A DNA stretch of 64,000 nucleotides. Origin: a bacterium (GTDB taxonomy: Bacteria > CAIWAD01). The position numbers and the translations under genes are program-made. Below are positions 62,681-64,000 of the stretch, piece by piece. The notes beneath the pieces were generated by a model. It was not told the DNA's origin. It ran no database searches and was given only the letters and a program-made list of their open reading frames with translations. Within the stretch, counting starts at the first letter, position 1. Each line of letters starts with the position of its first letter. The DNA lies in contig JAUXWS010000043.1 of assembly GCA_030685015.1 (NCBI GenBank), forward strand, positions 72,682 through 136,681, written 5' to 3'.

Positions 62681-63973
62681 ATGAAAGGCACCCTGACCTG
62701 GGCCCTGGCCCTGATCTTGATGACAAACATTGGCTGGAGCAGCCGTCGGGGGCAGGAGGCCCGCGTGGAGATCTCGCTCGATCAGCGCGAGGTCTTCACC
62801 AGTGAGCCCTATCGCCTGACGCTGCAACCTCTCGCCGATGGATTCATGTATGTCTACGCCCTGGATGCCGGCGGCTATGTCAGCCTCCTCTATCCCGTCC
62901 TGGCCGAGGATGGCCGTGGCCAGGCGCGGGCCGGGCATCCCGTGGTGCTGGACCCGCTCTACGCCGGCTCCACGCCCGGCATCGAGCAGCTGGTGGTCGT
63001 CCACACCCGCGAGCATCGGCCCATCCGCAGCTCCCGCCACCATTTCCTGGCCCCGGATCCGGGCGACCTGCCCGACATCCACGCCCGGCTGACCCGCAGC
63101 GAGAAGGAGTTGGGCAACTACGCCACGGCCCTCCTCACCGTCATGGCGACCAATGTCCACGAGGCGGCCGTCGCCGACGATGACGACGTGGAGCGGAATG
63201 TCCACGTGGGCTTGTCCATCCATCAGCACCATTACGACTACTGGTGCCCCTACTGCGACTGCTGGCACCCCGCCTGCACGTCCCACCGTTGCTGGTGCGG
63301 GTGGGAGGTGGTGCACCACTACCATGCCCACTCCCACTATGGACACTGCTTCCTCTGGGGTCCATGGCATTCCTGGTGGCGTCCGCCCGTCTACTACGTC
63401 TATGTGCGCGGGGGAAGCCCCTGGGACTATGACACACGTCCCTGGCGGGCCCGCTCGGTGTGGGGGGCCAACCGGCATTACAGCGAGCGCTGGCGGCAGA
63501 CCGAGTCGCCCCGCTTGACGGACCCCGGCCAGTGGGTCGAGGCGCCGGCGCGCCGCACCGACGACAAGCCGGAGTTCGTGGACATCAGGAAGCGTCTCGA
63601 TCCGGGCTACGGTGAGAAGCCCCTGCCCCGCCCGCCCAGCATCCTCAGCACGGAGCAGCCGGGCGATGGCTCGGCCGGGCCAGGGTGGCGATCCTCGGTC
63701 ATCAGCACCGACGACAAGGGAGGAAAGCCTGGCGAGCGCATCCGGCCCGATCAATTGATGCCAGAATTGGAGAAGGAGGCGCCGGCCACGACCAAGAGCC
63801 CCAAGCGGCCGAAGCAGAAAGGCACGGTGACGGACAAGAAGGCCAAGCAGGATGCCAAGGCCACCGAGGCCACCCCGACCAAAAAGCCGGAAAGCAAGCC
63901 GGAGGCCAGCCCCACCAACAAGGAGGCCCCTCCGTCCAGCACTCCCCAGGAGAAGCCGTCCAAACCGACGTAG
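62681..63973 (+). CDS. Secreted DUF4384 protein with His/Cys/Trp-rich segment
   Basis: 430 residues from ATG 62681, with AAGGAGG 5 nt upstream fixing the start over an in-frame start at 62627. A signal peptide (GTLTWALALILMTNIGWSS) is followed by a DUF4384 domain at about 35-115 (REVFTSEPYRLTLQP and FMYVYALDAGGYVSLLYP). Residues 181-233 hold 12 His and 7 Cys with many Trp, for example WCPYCDCWHPACTSHRCWC, which suggests metal or heme binding outside the cell. The last 90 residues are Lys/Pro/Thr-rich and likely unstructured. Function unknown. It stands alone, divergent from trmL. Confidence 0.75.
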   Translation: MKGTLTWALALILMTNIGWSSRRGQEARVEISLDQREVFTSEPYRLTLQPLADGFMYVYALDAGGYVSLLYPVLAEDGRGQARAGHPVVLDPLYAGSTPGIEQLVVVHTREHRPIRSSRHHFLAPDPGDLPDIHARLTRSEKELGNYATALLTVMATNVHEAAVADDDDVERNVHVGLSIHQHHYDYWCPYCDCWHPACTSHRCWCGWEVVHHYHAHSHYGHCFLWGPWHSWWRPPVYYVYVRGGSPWDYDTRPWRARSVWGANRHYSERWRQTESPRLTDPGQWVEAPARRTDDKPEFVDIRKRLDPGYGEKPLPRPPSILSTEQPGDGSAGPGWRSSVISTDDKGGKPGERIRPDQLMPELEKEAPATTKSPKRPKQKGTVTDKKAKQDAKATEATPTKKPESKPEASPTNKEAPPSSTPQEKPSKPT

Positions 63974-64000
63974 CCCCGTTCCTGAGCAGGACCCGTCATC

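Overview
This is 64 kb of GC-rich bacterial chromosome. Almost every gene lies on the minus strand, in long runs joined by 1-4 nt ATGA or TGATG overlaps. Only three protein genes and one predicted RNA lie on the plus strand. Two secreted proteins end in C-terminal domains of the PNPFNP / 'GLYLL' type used by type IX-like secretion in the Fibrobacteres-Chlorobi-Bacteroidetes (FCB) group. A complete flagellar export and regulation block and a menaquinone-type ETF oxidoreductase are also present. A GC-rich, motile FCB-side candidate lineage fits best, but no marker here fixes the phylum.

Layout, left to right. 1-14.1 kb: glmS (cut by the window edge), guaA, surE, accD, a RimI-like acetyltransferase, folP, a TPR membrane protein, two PEGA-domain membrane proteins, ftsH, hpt, tilS and a hypothetical protein, all minus. 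This is the old tilS-hpt-ftsH-folP neighbourhood with three envelope genes inserted between ftsH and folP. 14.2-14.4 kb: elongator tRNA-Met and initiator tRNA-fMet behind a near-consensus sigma70 promoter. 14.4-22.4 kb: aconitase, cold-shock protein, acyl-CoA carboxylase carboxyltransferase, then (plus) a membrane Fe-S oxidoreductase of the ETF:menaquinone type, and etfB-etfA. Between the Fe-S gene and etfA sits a strong candidate for a sigma54-dependent small RNA. 22.6-29.8 kb: tgt, a structured intergenic region with a terminator, an alkyltransferase-like DNA repair protein coupled to a large secreted metalloprotease, and mtaB. 29.9-36.9 kb: rpsA, an aminotransferase, plsC, cmk, rluB, scpB and scpA. 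36.9-38.5 kb: a sigma54-like promoter with a 57-residue membrane microprotein (plus), then a metal-efflux permease with a fused HMA domain. 38.6-44.2 kb: an envelope-stress-like unit (ECF sigma, anti-sigma, beta-helix/beta-barrel outer-membrane protein, DUF4097-like protein) and a lamin-tail surface protein. 44.3-59.2 kb: the flagellar and signalling unit flhB-flhA-HD-GYP regulator-flhF-flhG-like-membrane protein-[IS1182-type insertion]-fliA-hypothetical-HDOD-sensor-AMIN/TPR protein-sensor. 59.4-62.5 kb: xth, argS, trmL. 62.7-64 kb: a plus-strand DUF4384 protein with a dense His/Cys/Trp segment.

How they work together: the core genes are housekeeping (cell-wall precursor, GMP, fatty acid and folate synthesis, tRNA modification, chromosome condensation). 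The ETF block feeds electrons from acyl-CoA or branched-chain catabolism into a quinone pool. The flagellar block combines export-gate proteins, placement GTPase/ATPase-like proteins, sigma28, a c-di-GMP phosphodiesterase-type regulator and two sensor proteins that have a HisKA segment but no ATPase domain.

The most novel material is non-coding or small: a sigma54 promoter with an upstream palindrome driving a terminator-bounded RNA (20.48-20.70 kb), a second sigma54-like promoter placed just ahead of the ribosome binding site of a microprotein (37.0 kb), and a third structured intergenic RNA candidate (23.84-24.02 kb).
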